Part shown: one piece after another, positions 25,370 through 33,969 of the stretch
Layout of the letters: every line of letters starts with the position of its first letter
How positions within the stretch are numbered: the first letter of the stretch is position 1
Source of the DNA: Pseudomonas sp. LS-2
GTDB taxonomy: Bacteria > Pseudomonadota > Gammaproteobacteria > Pseudomonadales > Pseudomonadaceae
Direction of reading: 5' to 3'
DNA length: 53,252 nt
Assembly (NCBI RefSeq): GCF_003605735.1
Contig: NZ_QXTJ01000039.1
Coordinates: 762,789 to 816,040 of the forward strand
Translations under genes and position numbers: made by a program
The notes under the pieces: model-generated
Told to the model about the DNA's origin: nothing
The model's database searches: none
Seen by the model: the letters and a program-made list of their open reading frames with translations, nothing else

Positions 25370-26395
25370 TTACGGATTACGCACCTTGTCGTTTACCGCC
25401 AAAGATCTGGACGCATGCAAAACCATCGCATAGCTCAGCCGGTTGTAGACGCGAAATACCATCAACAGACCCGCACGCTCGTCCGGAACCTTTACCTGCT
25501 CGCCCGTGATACGGTCGCGCACCGTTTCGCCGGCCTTGTAGATTGCGAGCACGTTCCCCTCGCCCAGCCCATCACGCTGACCGCGATCCAGCGTGACCAC
25601 GTCCAGCTCGCCGATCTGCGTTACGCCGCGCGGAACATCAATGATCGTGCCGCTCACCGGTTGCTGCGGTTCGCTGGGAACGAAATTGGAGTTGATCGCG
25701 CGCTCCTCGCTGACGAACAGACGATCACCCAACCGCACTTCCTGAGTCGAACGCTGCATTTGCAAGGTGGCGATATCGCCTTCGCTGGCGACGACTTCAC
25801 CGCTGCCGATGTCATCGGCGTTAATGCCCAGCGGTTCCTGAGTGACCGGGTCGAAGTAGGTCTTGCCCTTGCGGAAGATCCCGTAGGAGACATGGCCGGG
25901 ATCGAAACTGCCACGGGCATAGATTCGATCTCCTGCACCGCTGAGCACGCGCTCACCGTTGCCGGCGACGATGTAAGGGGCGGCCTCGAACTGCTCGGCG
26001 GTGTCCATGATCCGGTTATTCAACAGAAACGCATTGATCGCACCCAGCGGGATGGTGGGGATGGCGTCGGCGATCGGCGTGCTGCGCACACGCGGCGACA
26101 ATTTGATGGTGCCACGGGACTCGCCCCGATTGACGACGATCCGTGGCTGACCGTCGACATAAATGAGATTCAGGGTATCACCGGGGTAGATCAGATCCGG
26201 GTCATGCACCTGCGGATTGGCGCGCCAGAGCTGCGGCCACTTCCATGGCTGGCTAAGAAACTTTCCGGAAATGTCCCAGAGTGTGTCACCGGCGACAACG
26301 GTGTAACTCTGTGGATGGCCGTCCTTAAGCTGTACTTGCGCCTGAACCAGGCCTGTCGCGGCCAACAGCAGCAGGGCGAGTAGTGATTTCCTCAT
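25370..26395 (-). CDS. LysM-domain envelope protein
   Basis: This 341-residue secreted protein has a signal peptide (residues 1-19, LVQAQ) and one LysM domain (YTVVAGDTLWDISGKFLSQPWKWPQLWRANPQ, residues 31-75), a peptidoglycan-binding module. The remaining 260 residues are beta-rich and conserved among pseudomonads near dprA, without a known catalytic motif. It may tether or sense the cell wall. It is divergent from def, and tsaC-dprA-LysM read in one direction. Confidence 0.88.
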   Translation of the reverse strand: MRKSLLALLLLAATGLVQAQVQLKDGHPQSYTVVAGDTLWDISGKFLSQPWKWPQLWRANPQVHDPDLIYPGDTLNLIYVDGQPRIVVNRGESRGTIKLSPRVRSTPIADAIPTIPLGAINAFLLNNRIMDTAEQFEAAPYIVAGNGERVLSGAGDRIYARGSFDPGHVSYGIFRKGKTYFDPVTQEPLGINADDIGSGEVVASEGDIATLQMQRSTQEVRLGDRLFVSEERAINSNFVPSEPQQPVSGTIIDVPRGVTQIGELDVVTLDRGQRDGLGEGNVLAIYKAGETVRDRITGEQVKVPDERAGLLMVFRVYNRLSYAMVLHASRSLAVNDKVRNP

Positions 26396-26537
26396 GCGGT
26401 GAATCCCTTTATCATGTTGGCTTCGCGTGAAACGTTGAGTCCTGCGAGACTCAGGTTTTACAAGGGGTGCAAGCTTGTGACGTCCACAGCCTAGCAGCCG
26501 ACTTTGAATTTACCCTACAAGTGCAGCTCTTACGTAT

Positions 26538-27044
26538 ATGGCCATTTTAAACATTCTCGAATTCCCCGATTCGCGCCTGCGCACCATCGCCAAGCCGGTG
26601 GCTGCTGTGGACGACGGCATTCGCCAGTTGGTCGACGACATGTTTGAAACCATGTACGAAGCGCCTGGCATCGGGCTTGCCGCGACGCAGGTTAACGTAC
26701 ACAAGCGCGTCGTTGTAATGGATCTCTCGGAAGATCGCAGCGAGCCACGGGTTTTCATCAACCCTGAACTCGAGCCGCTGACCGACGAGATGGACCAGTA
26801 TCAGGAAGGCTGCCTGTCCGTTCCCGGTTTCTACGAGAACGTCGACCGCCCACAGCGTGTGAAGGTCAAGGCGCTGGACCGCGAAGGCCAGCCCTACGAA
26901 CTTATCGCCGAAGGCCTGCTCGCGGTGTGCATCCAGCACGAATGCGATCACCTGAACGGCAAGCTGTTCGTCGACTACCTGTCTAATCTCAAGCGTGACC
27001 GGATCAAGAAAAAGCTCGAAAAACTGCACAAGCAGAACGCTTGA
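26538..27044 (+). CDS. def: Peptide deformylase
   Basis: This 168-residue metallo-enzyme removes the N-formyl group from nascent proteins. The three signature motifs are complete: GIGLAATQ at residues 44-51, EGCLSVPG with metal ligand Cys92, and QHECDH with His134, Glu135 and His138. The length equals the E. coli enzyme. The next gene is fmt, which adds the formyl group; a REPIN separates them. Confidence 0.97.
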   Translation: MAILNILEFPDSRLRTIAKPVAAVDDGIRQLVDDMFETMYEAPGIGLAATQVNVHKRVVVMDLSEDRSEPRVFINPELEPLTDEMDQYQEGCLSVPGFYENVDRPQRVKVKALDREGQPYELIAEGLLAVCIQHECDHLNGKLFVDYLSNLKRDRIKKKLEKLHKQNA

Positions 27045-27067
27045 TCGGGCAAAACCTCTCAATACCT

Positions 27068-27156
27068 TGTAGGAGCGCGCTTGCCCGCGATTGCGATTTG
27101 TCTGTGACCTATTCGTCGACTGACACAATGCAATCGCGGGCAAGCGCGCTCCTACA
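27068..27156. repeat. REPIN (GTAGGAGCGCGC family)
   Basis: TGTAGGAGCGCGCTTGCCCG and its exact reverse complement at the right end, followed inward by GCGATTGC/GCAATCGC, enclose a 35-base variable spacer. It lies between def and fmt. Confidence 0.93.
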
Positions 27157-27179
27157 GTCATTTACAGAACGAGAAGCCC

Positions 27180-28139
27180 ATGACTGAGCCACTGCGCATC
27201 GTCTTCGCCGGCACCCCGGAATTTGCCGCCGAACACCTCAAAGCCCTGCTCGACAGCCCGTATGACGTGATCGCGGTCTACACCCAGCCCGATCGCCCGG
27301 CGGGCCGCGGTCAGAAGCTGATGCCAAGCCCGGTCAAGCAACTCGCTGTGCAACACGACATTACGGTATTGCAACCGCCGACGCTGCGCGCGCCGGACGC
27401 TCAGGCCGAACTCGCTGCGCTCAAGCCCGACCTCATGGTCGTCGTCGCCTACGGGTTGATCCTGCCGCAAGTGGTGCTGGATATTCCGCGCCTGGGCTGC
27501 ATCAACAGTCACGCCTCGCTGCTCCCACGCTGGCGTGGTGCGGCGCCGATCCAGCGCGCGGTCCAGGCGGGCGATGCCCAAAGCGGTGTGACGGTGATGC
27601 GCATGGAGGCGGGTCTGGATACCGGCCCGATGCTGCTCAAGGCCATTACCCCGATCACTGGCGAGGACACCGGCGGCACGCTGCACGACCGACTGGCCGA
27701 ATTGGGCCCTGTGGCTGTGTTGCAAGCCATTGCCGGTCTGGCTGACGGCTCGCTGGTGGGCGAGGTGCAGGACGACAGCCTCGCGACCTACGCCCACAAG
27801 CTGAACAAGGACGAGGCGCGGATCGACTGGACGCGTCCGGCTGACGAACTCGAGCGACTGGTTCGCGCTTTCAATCCTTGGCCGATCTGCCACAGCACCC
27901 TCAACGGCGAAGCGCTCAAAGTGCTGGCCGCTCAGATTGCAGAAGGCAACGGCGAGCCGGGCACTATTCTCGCCGCCAGCAAGGACGGCCTGACGGTCGC
28001 CTGTGGCCAAGGCGCACTACGCCTGACCCGTTTACAATTGCCAGGCGGAAAACCGCTGAATTTCACTGACCTGTTCAACAGCCGCCGCGAGAAATTCGCG
28101 CTCGGTACTGTGCTCGGCCAAGCGGCGGATAGCCAATGA
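27180..28139 (+). CDS. fmt: Methionyl-tRNA formyltransferase
   Basis: This 319-residue enzyme formylates initiator Met-tRNA with 10-formyl-THF. Conserved parts are IVFAGTPEFAAEHL at residues 7-20, the catalytic GCINSHASLLPRWRGAAPIQRA near residue 104 (Asn, His), and the folate-binding region ending in MEAGLDTGPML. The C-terminal OB-like domain is present. It overlaps rsmB by four bases (ATGA), giving an fmt-rsmB unit. Confidence 0.97.
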   Translation: MTEPLRIVFAGTPEFAAEHLKALLDSPYDVIAVYTQPDRPAGRGQKLMPSPVKQLAVQHDITVLQPPTLRAPDAQAELAALKPDLMVVVAYGLILPQVVLDIPRLGCINSHASLLPRWRGAAPIQRAVQAGDAQSGVTVMRMEAGLDTGPMLLKAITPITGEDTGGTLHDRLAELGPVAVLQAIAGLADGSLVGEVQDDSLATYAHKLNKDEARIDWTRPADELERLVRAFNPWPICHSTLNGEALKVLAAQIAEGNGEPGTILAASKDGLTVACGQGALRLTRLQLPGGKPLNFTDLFNSRREKFALGTVLGQAADSQ

Positions 28140-29458
28140 ATCCGCGTCTGGCTGCCGCCAAGGCCCTGGCTGCCGTACTGAGTGGCAAGGCCTCGCTCAA
28201 CAGTTCGCTGCCGACGCAACTGGACAAGGTCGAAGACCGTGATCGCGGCCTGACTCAAGACCTGGCCTTCGGCACCGCACGCTGGGAGCCTCGTCTGTCC
28301 GCCCTGGCCGCAAAACTTCTGCAGAAGCCGTTCAAGGCTGCAGACAACGACGTCCAGGCGCTTCTGCTGGTGGGTCTGTATCAGCTGTTCTACTCACGCA
28401 TCCCGGCCCACGCTGCCATCGGCGAAACCGTGGGCTGCGCCGACAAACTGAAAAAACCGTGGGCCAAGGCGCTGCTCAATGCTGTGCTGCGTCGCGCGCA
28501 ACGTGAAGGCGAAGCGCTGCTGACCGAACTGGAGCATGACCCGGTGGTGCGCACGGCTCATCCGCGCTGGTTGCAGAAGGCGCTAAAAGCCGCATGGCCT
28601 GAGCATTGGGAAGCAATCTGCGCAGCGAACAACGCGCATCCGCCCATGATCCTGCGCGTCAACCGCCGCCACAAAACCCGTGATCAATATCTCCAGTTGC
28701 TGCAAGAGGCAGGCATCGCTGCGACTGCCAGCTCGTTCAGTCAGGACGGGATCGTGCTCGCCGAGCCGGGCGACGTCCGCTCGCTGCCGGGTTTTGCCGA
28801 AGGCTGGATCAGCGTGCAGGACGAAGCCGCGCAACTGGCGGCGGACCTGCTGGAGCTGGCACCGGGGCAGCGCGTGCTCGATGCTTGCTGCGCGCCGGGT
28901 GGAAAGACTTGCCACCTGCTGGAAGTTCAACCGGGCCTGGCGGGCGTCGTCGCCGTGGATCTGGAAGCCAAGCGCATGGTCCGTGTGAGGGAGAACCTCG
29001 ACCGTCTCGGCCTGAGCGCAGAGCTCATCGCCGCTGACGCTCGCGCCACTGATCAATGGTGGGATGGCAAGCCGTTCCAGCGCATCCTGCTCGACGCGCC
29101 GTGTTCGGCGACCGGGGTCATCCGTCGTCATCCGGACATCAAACTGACGCGCCAGGCCGACGACATTCCCGCGCTGGCGGAGCTGCAAGGCCAATTGCTG
29201 GATGCGCTGTGGCCGACGCTGCAAGTGGGCGGCATGCTGCTGTATGCCACCTGTTCAACGCTGCCGACCGAGAACACCGAAGTGATCGACGCCTTCCTCG
29301 CGCGCACGCCCGGCGCAAGAGAGCTGGACATCGCCGGCCAGCAAGGTAACCCGCCACCGGGACTGAAACAGCCCCATGGCCGCCAGTTGCTGGCACAGGA
29401 AGGCGGCCATGACGGCTTTTATTACGCCAAACTGATCAAGATCTCGGCGAACACCTGA
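28136..29458 (+). CDS. rsmB: 16S rRNA m5C967 methyltransferase
   Basis: This 440-residue enzyme (Sun/Fmu) methylates C967 of 16S rRNA with SAM. The N-terminal NusB-like domain occupies about residues 1-140. The Rossmann methyltransferase part shows VLDACCAPGGKTCHLLE near residue 246, and the two catalytic cysteines are in LLDAPCSATGVIRRHPDIK and LYATCSTLPTEN. The length fits the family (about 430). Confidence 0.96.
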   Translation: MNPRLAAAKALAAVLSGKASLNSSLPTQLDKVEDRDRGLTQDLAFGTARWEPRLSALAAKLLQKPFKAADNDVQALLLVGLYQLFYSRIPAHAAIGETVGCADKLKKPWAKALLNAVLRRAQREGEALLTELEHDPVVRTAHPRWLQKALKAAWPEHWEAICAANNAHPPMILRVNRRHKTRDQYLQLLQEAGIAATASSFSQDGIVLAEPGDVRSLPGFAEGWISVQDEAAQLAADLLELAPGQRVLDACCAPGGKTCHLLEVQPGLAGVVAVDLEAKRMVRVRENLDRLGLSAELIAADARATDQWWDGKPFQRILLDAPCSATGVIRRHPDIKLTRQADDIPALAELQGQLLDALWPTLQVGGMLLYATCSTLPTENTEVIDAFLARTPGARELDIAGQQGNPPPGLKQPHGRQLLAQEGGHDGFYYAKLIKISANT

Positions 29459-29479
29459 TTTTTTCGGCTGAACCTCGAC

Positions 29480-29549
29480 CTGTAGCAGTCCGGCTTGCCG
29501 GCGGCAGTAATATCAAAAATGCCACCGTCGGCAAGCCGGACTGCTACAG
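29480..29549. repeat. REPIN (GTAGCAGTCCGGC family)
   Basis: Inverted arms CTGTAGCAGTCCGGCTTGCC and its reverse complement enclose a short AT-rich spacer. It sits between rsmB and trkA. Confidence 0.92.
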
Positions 29550-29594
29550 AGGCGTTTTCCGCCTGAAGACACAATCACTTCAAGGAGAGACTGA

Positions 29595-30968
29595 TTGAAG
29601 ATCATCATTCTCGGTGCAGGACAGGTTGGCGGCACGCTGGCTGAGCATCTGGCCAGCGAAGCCAACGACATCACTGTGGTCGACACCGATCCGGATCGTC
29701 TGCGGGCGTTGGGTGATCGTCTGGACATCCGCACCGTGCAAGGCCGCGGTTCGTTTCCAACCGTGCTGCGTCAGGCCGGCGCGGACGATGCTGACATGCT
29801 GGTTGCCGTGACCAGCAGTGACGAAACCAACATGGTCGCCTGCCAGGTCGCCTACACCCTGTTCCACACCCCGACCAAGATTGCCCGGGTTCGGGAGTCG
29901 GCCTACCTGACCCGCGCCGGGCTGTTCAACAACGAAGCGATTCCGGTAGATGTGCTGATTAGCCCGGAGCAGGTGGTCACCAACTACATCAAGCGTCTGA
30001 TCGAGTACCCCAGCGCATTGCAGGTGATCGACTTCGCCGACGGCAAGGTGCAACTCGTGGCGGTCAAGGCCTACTACGGCGGCCCGTTGGTGGGTCAGCA
30101 ACTTCGTCAGTTGCGCGCACACATGCCGAATGTCGACACCCGCGTTGCCGCGATCTTCCGCCGTGATCGGCCGATCATCCCCCAGGGCGACACTGTCATC
30201 GAGGCCGATGACGAGGTGTTTTTCATCGCGGCCAAGGCCGACATCCGCGCAGTGATGGGCGAGATGCGCCAGCTCGATGCGAGCTACAAGCGCATCGTCA
30301 TCGCCGGCGGTGGTCAGATCGGTGAGCGACTGGCCGAGGCCATCGAAAACCGCTATCAGGTCAAGATCATCGAGATGAACCCGGCGCGCTGCCGCTATCT
30401 GTCGGACTCCCTCGACAATACGGTGATCCTGCAAGGCAGCTCTTCGGACCGCGACCTGTTGATGGAAGAGAACATCGACAATGCCGACCTGTTCCTGGCC
30501 CTGACCAACGACGACGAGGCCAACATCATGTCTTCGCTGCTGGCCAAGCGGCTAGGGGCGAAGAAAGTCATGACCATCATCAACAACCCGGCCTATGTCG
30601 ATCTGGTGCAGGGCGGGGAAATCGACATCGCGGTCAGCCCGCAGTTGGCGACCATTGGCACCTTGCTGGCCCATGTGCGACGGGGCGATATCGTCAGTGT
30701 ACATTCGTTGCGGCGCGGGGCGGCGGAAGCCATCGAGATTGTGGCCCACGGCGACGCAAAATCGAGCAAGGTGATCGGCAAGGCCATCATGCACATCAAC
30801 CTGCCGCCGGGCACCACCATCGGCGCCATCACCCGCGACGAAAAAGTGCTCATCGCCCACGACAGCACGGTCATCGAATCCGGCGATCATGTGGTCATGT
30901 TTCTGGTGGATAAAAAGCACATCCGTGATGTGGAAAAGCTGTTTCAGGTGGGGCTGAGCTTTTTTTAA
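29595..30968 (+). CDS. trkA: Trk potassium-uptake regulatory protein
   Basis: This 457-residue cytoplasmic protein binds NAD(H) and gates the TrkH/TrkG potassium channel. It is two RCK units in tandem: RCK_N with IIILGAGQVGGTLAEHLA at residues 3-20 and a second with IVIAGGGQIGERLAEAIE near residue 234, each followed by an RCK_C domain. The start is a TTG with AAGGAGAG seven bases upstream; no ATG is available at the family's usual N-terminus. A TPR gene follows after 12 bases. Confidence 0.96.
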   Translation: MKIIILGAGQVGGTLAEHLASEANDITVVDTDPDRLRALGDRLDIRTVQGRGSFPTVLRQAGADDADMLVAVTSSDETNMVACQVAYTLFHTPTKIARVRESAYLTRAGLFNNEAIPVDVLISPEQVVTNYIKRLIEYPSALQVIDFADGKVQLVAVKAYYGGPLVGQQLRQLRAHMPNVDTRVAAIFRRDRPIIPQGDTVIEADDEVFFIAAKADIRAVMGEMRQLDASYKRIVIAGGGQIGERLAEAIENRYQVKIIEMNPARCRYLSDSLDNTVILQGSSSDRDLLMEENIDNADLFLALTNDDEANIMSSLLAKRLGAKKVMTIINNPAYVDLVQGGEIDIAVSPQLATIGTLLAHVRRGDIVSVHSLRRGAAEAIEIVAHGDAKSSKVIGKAIMHINLPPGTTIGAITRDEKVLIAHDSTVIESGDHVVMFLVDKKHIRDVEKLFQVGLSFF

Positions 30969-30980
30969 GGAGGGAACGGC

Positions 30981-31292
30981 ATGCTCGAATCACTGGAAAA
31001 GATGCTCGCCAAAGGCATGGACAACGCCTTGCTCAGGTTTGGACTGGGCAAGGGTTATCTGGATGCTGGAGAACACCAGAAGGCAGCCGAACATCTGCAG
31101 CGCTGCGTTGAATTCGACCCCACGTATTCGGCGGCGTGGAAGCTGCTTGGCAAGGCCTGGCTGGGAGCGGGTGACAATGCACAGGCTCGCTCGGCATGGG
31201 AACAGGGGATTCAGGCTGCCATCGGGCATGGCGATAAACAGGCCGAGAAGGAAATGACGGTGTTTTTGAAAAAGCTGGATCGCAAGACCTGA
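30981..31292 (+). CDS. Small tetratricopeptide-repeat protein
   Basis: This is a 103-residue soluble protein with two to three TPR-like helical hairpins (LRFGLGKGYLDAGEHQKAAEHLQRCVEFDPTYSAAWKLLGKAWLGAGDNAQARSAWEQGI region, residues 18-80). A strong GGAGG lies just ahead of the ATG. It follows trkA by 12 bases and is presumably cotranscribed. It matches a conserved hypothetical gene beside trkA in PAO1; its partner is unknown. Confidence 0.85.
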   Translation: MLESLEKMLAKGMDNALLRFGLGKGYLDAGEHQKAAEHLQRCVEFDPTYSAAWKLLGKAWLGAGDNAQARSAWEQGIQAAIGHGDKQAEKEMTVFLKKLDRKT

Positions 31293-31313
31293 CGCCCTGA
31301 AAAGACGTTGCCT

Positions 31314-31383
31314 CTGTAGCAGCACGGCTTGCCAGCGGTGGCGTCAGTGGAATCGCTGCCGCCGGCAAGCCGGACTGCTACAG
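31314..31383. repeat. REPIN (GTAGCAG family)
   Basis: CTGTAGCAGCACGGCTTGCC and GGCAAGCCGGACTGCTACAG pair with a few mismatches around a variable centre. It lies between two convergent genes. Confidence 0.88.
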
Positions 31384-31397
31384 GGATTCGTGGTGTA

Positions 31398-32285
31398 TCA
31401 GTACCAGCGCTTCTCACCCTCGGGCCGCTTCTTGAAGCGTTTCATGGTCCACATGTACTGGCTCGGATAAGCCCGTACGTACTTCTCCACCACCTTGCTC
31501 ATCGCGGCCGCCGAGGTTTCGGTGTCGGTGCTGTACATGTCGTCGGGGGCTGCTTCGAGTACCACCTTGTAGCCGGAACCGTCCTCCAGCCGCATGGCAT
31601 GCAGGAACACACCGACGGCCTTGCCGCCTGCCAGCATGTTTGGCACGAACTTGCTGGTCAGCGCTACGGTGCCGCAGAACGGAACGAAGATGCCCGCTGA
31701 TTCCGCGGGCTCAGGATCAGCTGGAATCCCCACCGAGCCGCCTTTGCGGACTTCCTTGATGACGCTCAGGATGCCTTCCTTGGTCGACGCGGCCACGCGG
31801 TTGCCCAGTTGCACCCGCTGTTTACGCAGCAACTCGTCCACCGCCTTGAGTTTGGGCGGGCGATAGAAAATGATCGGTTTGCACTGGCTGCAATAGAAGT
31901 GATTGAGCACTTCCCAGTTGCCCAGATGGCTGGTGATGCCGACCACGCCCTTGCCCGATGCCAAGGCGTCTTTCAACACCTGGAGACCTTCGACCTCACG
32001 CACCAGGTTGATCGATTTTTGAGCAGGCCATATCCAGGCGCAGGCACTTTCGGTCAACGTTTTGCCGATGTCCATCAGGCTGCGACCGACCAGCGCCTCA
32101 AGCTCGGCCGGGCCAAGCTCGGGGAAGCATTTGGAAAGATTGATCCGCGCGACCTCGCGAGAACGATTGGGCAGCTTCCACATCAACCAACCGATGCCGG
32201 TCCCTACCCACTGCACGGCACGCCACGGCAACAGGGCGAATAACCGCAACGCCCCGACCATCATGGCGCCTTTGAACTTATCCAC
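31398..32285 (-). CDS. Lipid A late acyltransferase (HtrB/LpxL-like)
   Basis: This 295-residue inner-membrane acyltransferase has the LPLAT catalytic motif HLGNWE (His-x4-Glu, near residue 120) and a hydrophobic N-terminal anchor (residues 10-30). Such enzymes add a secondary acyl chain to lipid A at the inner membrane. I recall PAO1 having two such genes, one at this position (PA0011). The start is GTG with AGGAG six bases upstream; the exact acceptor chain cannot be assigned. The DnaA-box-like TTATCCACA at 32278 overlaps its start codon. Confidence 0.9.
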   Translation of the reverse strand: MDKFKGAMMVGALRLFALLPWRAVQWVGTGIGWLMWKLPNRSREVARINLSKCFPELGPAELEALVGRSLMDIGKTLTESACAWIWPAQKSINLVREVEGLQVLKDALASGKGVVGITSHLGNWEVLNHFYCSQCKPIIFYRPPKLKAVDELLRKQRVQLGNRVAASTKEGILSVIKEVRKGGSVGIPADPEPAESAGIFVPFCGTVALTSKFVPNMLAGGKAVGVFLHAMRLEDGSGYKVVLEAAPDDMYSTDTETSAAAMSKVVEKYVRAYPSQYMWTMKRFKKRPEGEKRWY

Positions 32286-32357
32286 AGATCACTCCTGAAT
32301 CGATGAGGTGGGCATTGTAACCATCACCGGTGAAATTCGAACTATCCACCCCGCCTC

Positions 32358-32371
32358 GTAGCAGTACGGCT
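32358..32371. repeat. REP remnant
   Basis: GTAGCAGTACGGCT matches the first 14 bases of the GTAGCAG family with one change, but has no partner. It lies in the gap between the acyltransferase start and the tag stop. Confidence 0.45.
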
Positions 32372-32387
32372 ACAAGGGATCTGTGTT

Positions 32388-32939
32388 TCATCTTGATAAT
32401 TGCGCATACCGGTCGCAATCAACTGTGTGGTCCATGACCATCCCGGTCGCCTGCATATAGGCGTAGCAGATGGTCGGGCCGACGAAGGTAAAGCCGGCTT
32501 TCTTCAGCGCTTTGCTCATCGCCTCGGCTTCTGGCGTGATCGCCGGGACTTCGCTCCGGTCCTTGAAATGGTTGACCTTGGGGTTGCCGCCCACGAAGGA
32601 CCAGACGAACGCCACCGGGTCATCCAGGCGCAGCCAGGCCTGAGCGTTCTTGCGGGCCGCATTGAGTTTCAGACGATTGCGAACGATGCCGGGCTCGAGC
32701 ATCAACGCTTCGATTTCTGCATCGGTCATCGCGGCGATGCGTCGTACATCGAAGTTGAACATCACTTCCCGATAACGGGCACGCTTCTTGAGAATCGTGA
32801 TCCACGAAAGGCCGGCCTGGAACCCTTCGAGCAATAGAAACTCGAACAGCATCTGCGCGTCGCGCAACGGCACGCCCCACTCTTGATCGTGGTAGTCCAT
32901 GTAAAGCGGATCTTCGTTGCACCAAAAGCAGCGTGGCAT
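32388..32939 (-). CDS. tag: DNA-3-methyladenine glycosylase I
   Basis: This 183-residue enzyme excises 3-methyladenine from alkylated DNA. The zinc ligands Cys4, His17, His171 and Cys175 and the active-site Glu38 (LLLEGFQAGLSW) are all in place. It is divergent from glyQ and uses ATG with GGGAG upstream. It is the constitutive alkylation-repair glycosylase of the conserved neighbourhood. Confidence 0.96.
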   Translation of the reverse strand: MPRCFWCNEDPLYMDYHDQEWGVPLRDAQMLFEFLLLEGFQAGLSWITILKKRARYREVMFNFDVRRIAAMTDAEIEALMLEPGIVRNRLKLNAARKNAQAWLRLDDPVAFVWSFVGGNPKVNHFKDRSEVPAITPEAEAMSKALKKAGFTFVGPTICYAYMQATGMVMDHTVDCDRYAQLSR

Positions 32940-33021
32940 AGGGCTCCCAAGGGTGGAGGCGCTGCCGAATCGGGTATACTCCCGCTCTTTAAATCGCAGC
33001 CCCCCAGTACAGGTGAATTTC

Positions 33022-33969
33022 GTGAGCCAGCCTACGCCAGCCGTGCGTACCTTCCAAGACTTGATCCTCGCCCTCCAGCAATACTGGGCTGAGCAAGGTT
33101 GTGTGGTACTTCAGCCCTACGATATGGAAGTGGGCGCCGGCACTTTCCACACCGCCACGTTTCTGCGCGCCGTCGGCCCGGAAACCTGGAACGCCGCCTA
33201 CGTACAGCCGAGCCGTCGTCCTACCGATGGCCGTTATGGCGAGAACCCTAACCGCCTGCAGCACTACTATCAGTTTCAGGTGGTCCTCAAGCCGAACCCG
33301 GACAACTTCCAGGAGCTGTATCTTGGCTCGCTGAAGCATGTGGGTCTCGATCCGCTGGTGCACGACGTGCGCTTCGTCGAAGACAACTGGGAATCGCCAA
33401 CCCTGGGCGCCTGGGGCCTGGGCTGGGAAATCTGGCTCAACGGCATGGAAGTCTCGCAATTCACCTACTTCCAGCAAGTGGGCGGCATCGAGTGCTACCC
33501 GGTCACGGGTGAAATCACCTACGGCCTCGAGCGTCTGGCGATGTACCTGCAAGGCGTCGAATCGGTTTACGACCTGGTCTGGACCGACGGCCCGTTCGGC
33601 AAAGTCACCTACGGCGATGTATTCCACCAGAACGAAGTGGAGCAATCGACCTATAACTTCGAACACGCCAACATCGAGAAACTGTTCGAGCTGTTCGACT
33701 TCTACGAAAGCGAAGCCGTTCGCCTGATCGCAGCTGAACTGCCGCTGCCAAGCTATGAAATGGTTCTCAAGGCCTCGCACACCTTCAACCTGCTGGATGC
33801 CCGTCGCGCGATTTCCGTGACTGCGCGTCAGCAATACATTCTGCGCGTACGCACCCTGGCTCGTTCCGTGGCCCAGGCGTACCTGATGGCTCGGGCCAAA
33901 CTTGGTTTCCCGATGGCCGCACCCGATATTCGCGACGAAGTGTTGGCTAAGCTGGAGGCTGCACAATGA
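33022..33969 (+). CDS. glyQ: Glycyl-tRNA synthetase alpha subunit
   Basis: This 315-residue class II synthetase subunit binds ATP and glycine in the alpha2-beta2 enzyme. The family pattern TFQDLILALQQYWAEQGCVVLQPYDMEVGAGTFHTATFLRAVGPE is complete from residue 9. I chose the GTG at 33022 with AGGTG upstream, which gives the Pseudomonas length; the frame runs on upstream without similarity. It overlaps glyS by four bases (ATGA). A TATACT that may be its -10 lies near 32974. Confidence 0.97.
   Translation: MSQPTPAVRTFQDLILALQQYWAEQGCVVLQPYDMEVGAGTFHTATFLRAVGPETWNAAYVQPSRRPTDGRYGENPNRLQHYYQFQVVLKPNPDNFQELYLGSLKHVGLDPLVHDVRFVEDNWESPTLGAWGLGWEIWLNGMEVSQFTYFQQVGGIECYPVTGEITYGLERLAMYLQGVESVYDLVWTDGPFGKVTYGDVFHQNEVEQSTYNFEHANIEKLFELFDFYESEAVRLIAAELPLPSYEMVLKASHTFNLLDARRAISVTARQQYILRVRTLARSVAQAYLMARAKLGFPMAAPDIRDEVLAKLEAAQ

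Noticed and set aside
20396..29549. Regular palindromes that could suggest a CRISPR array
   Set aside because: The repeats are single elements scattered between genes with inverted arms, not a direct-repeat array with spacers. They are REPINs.
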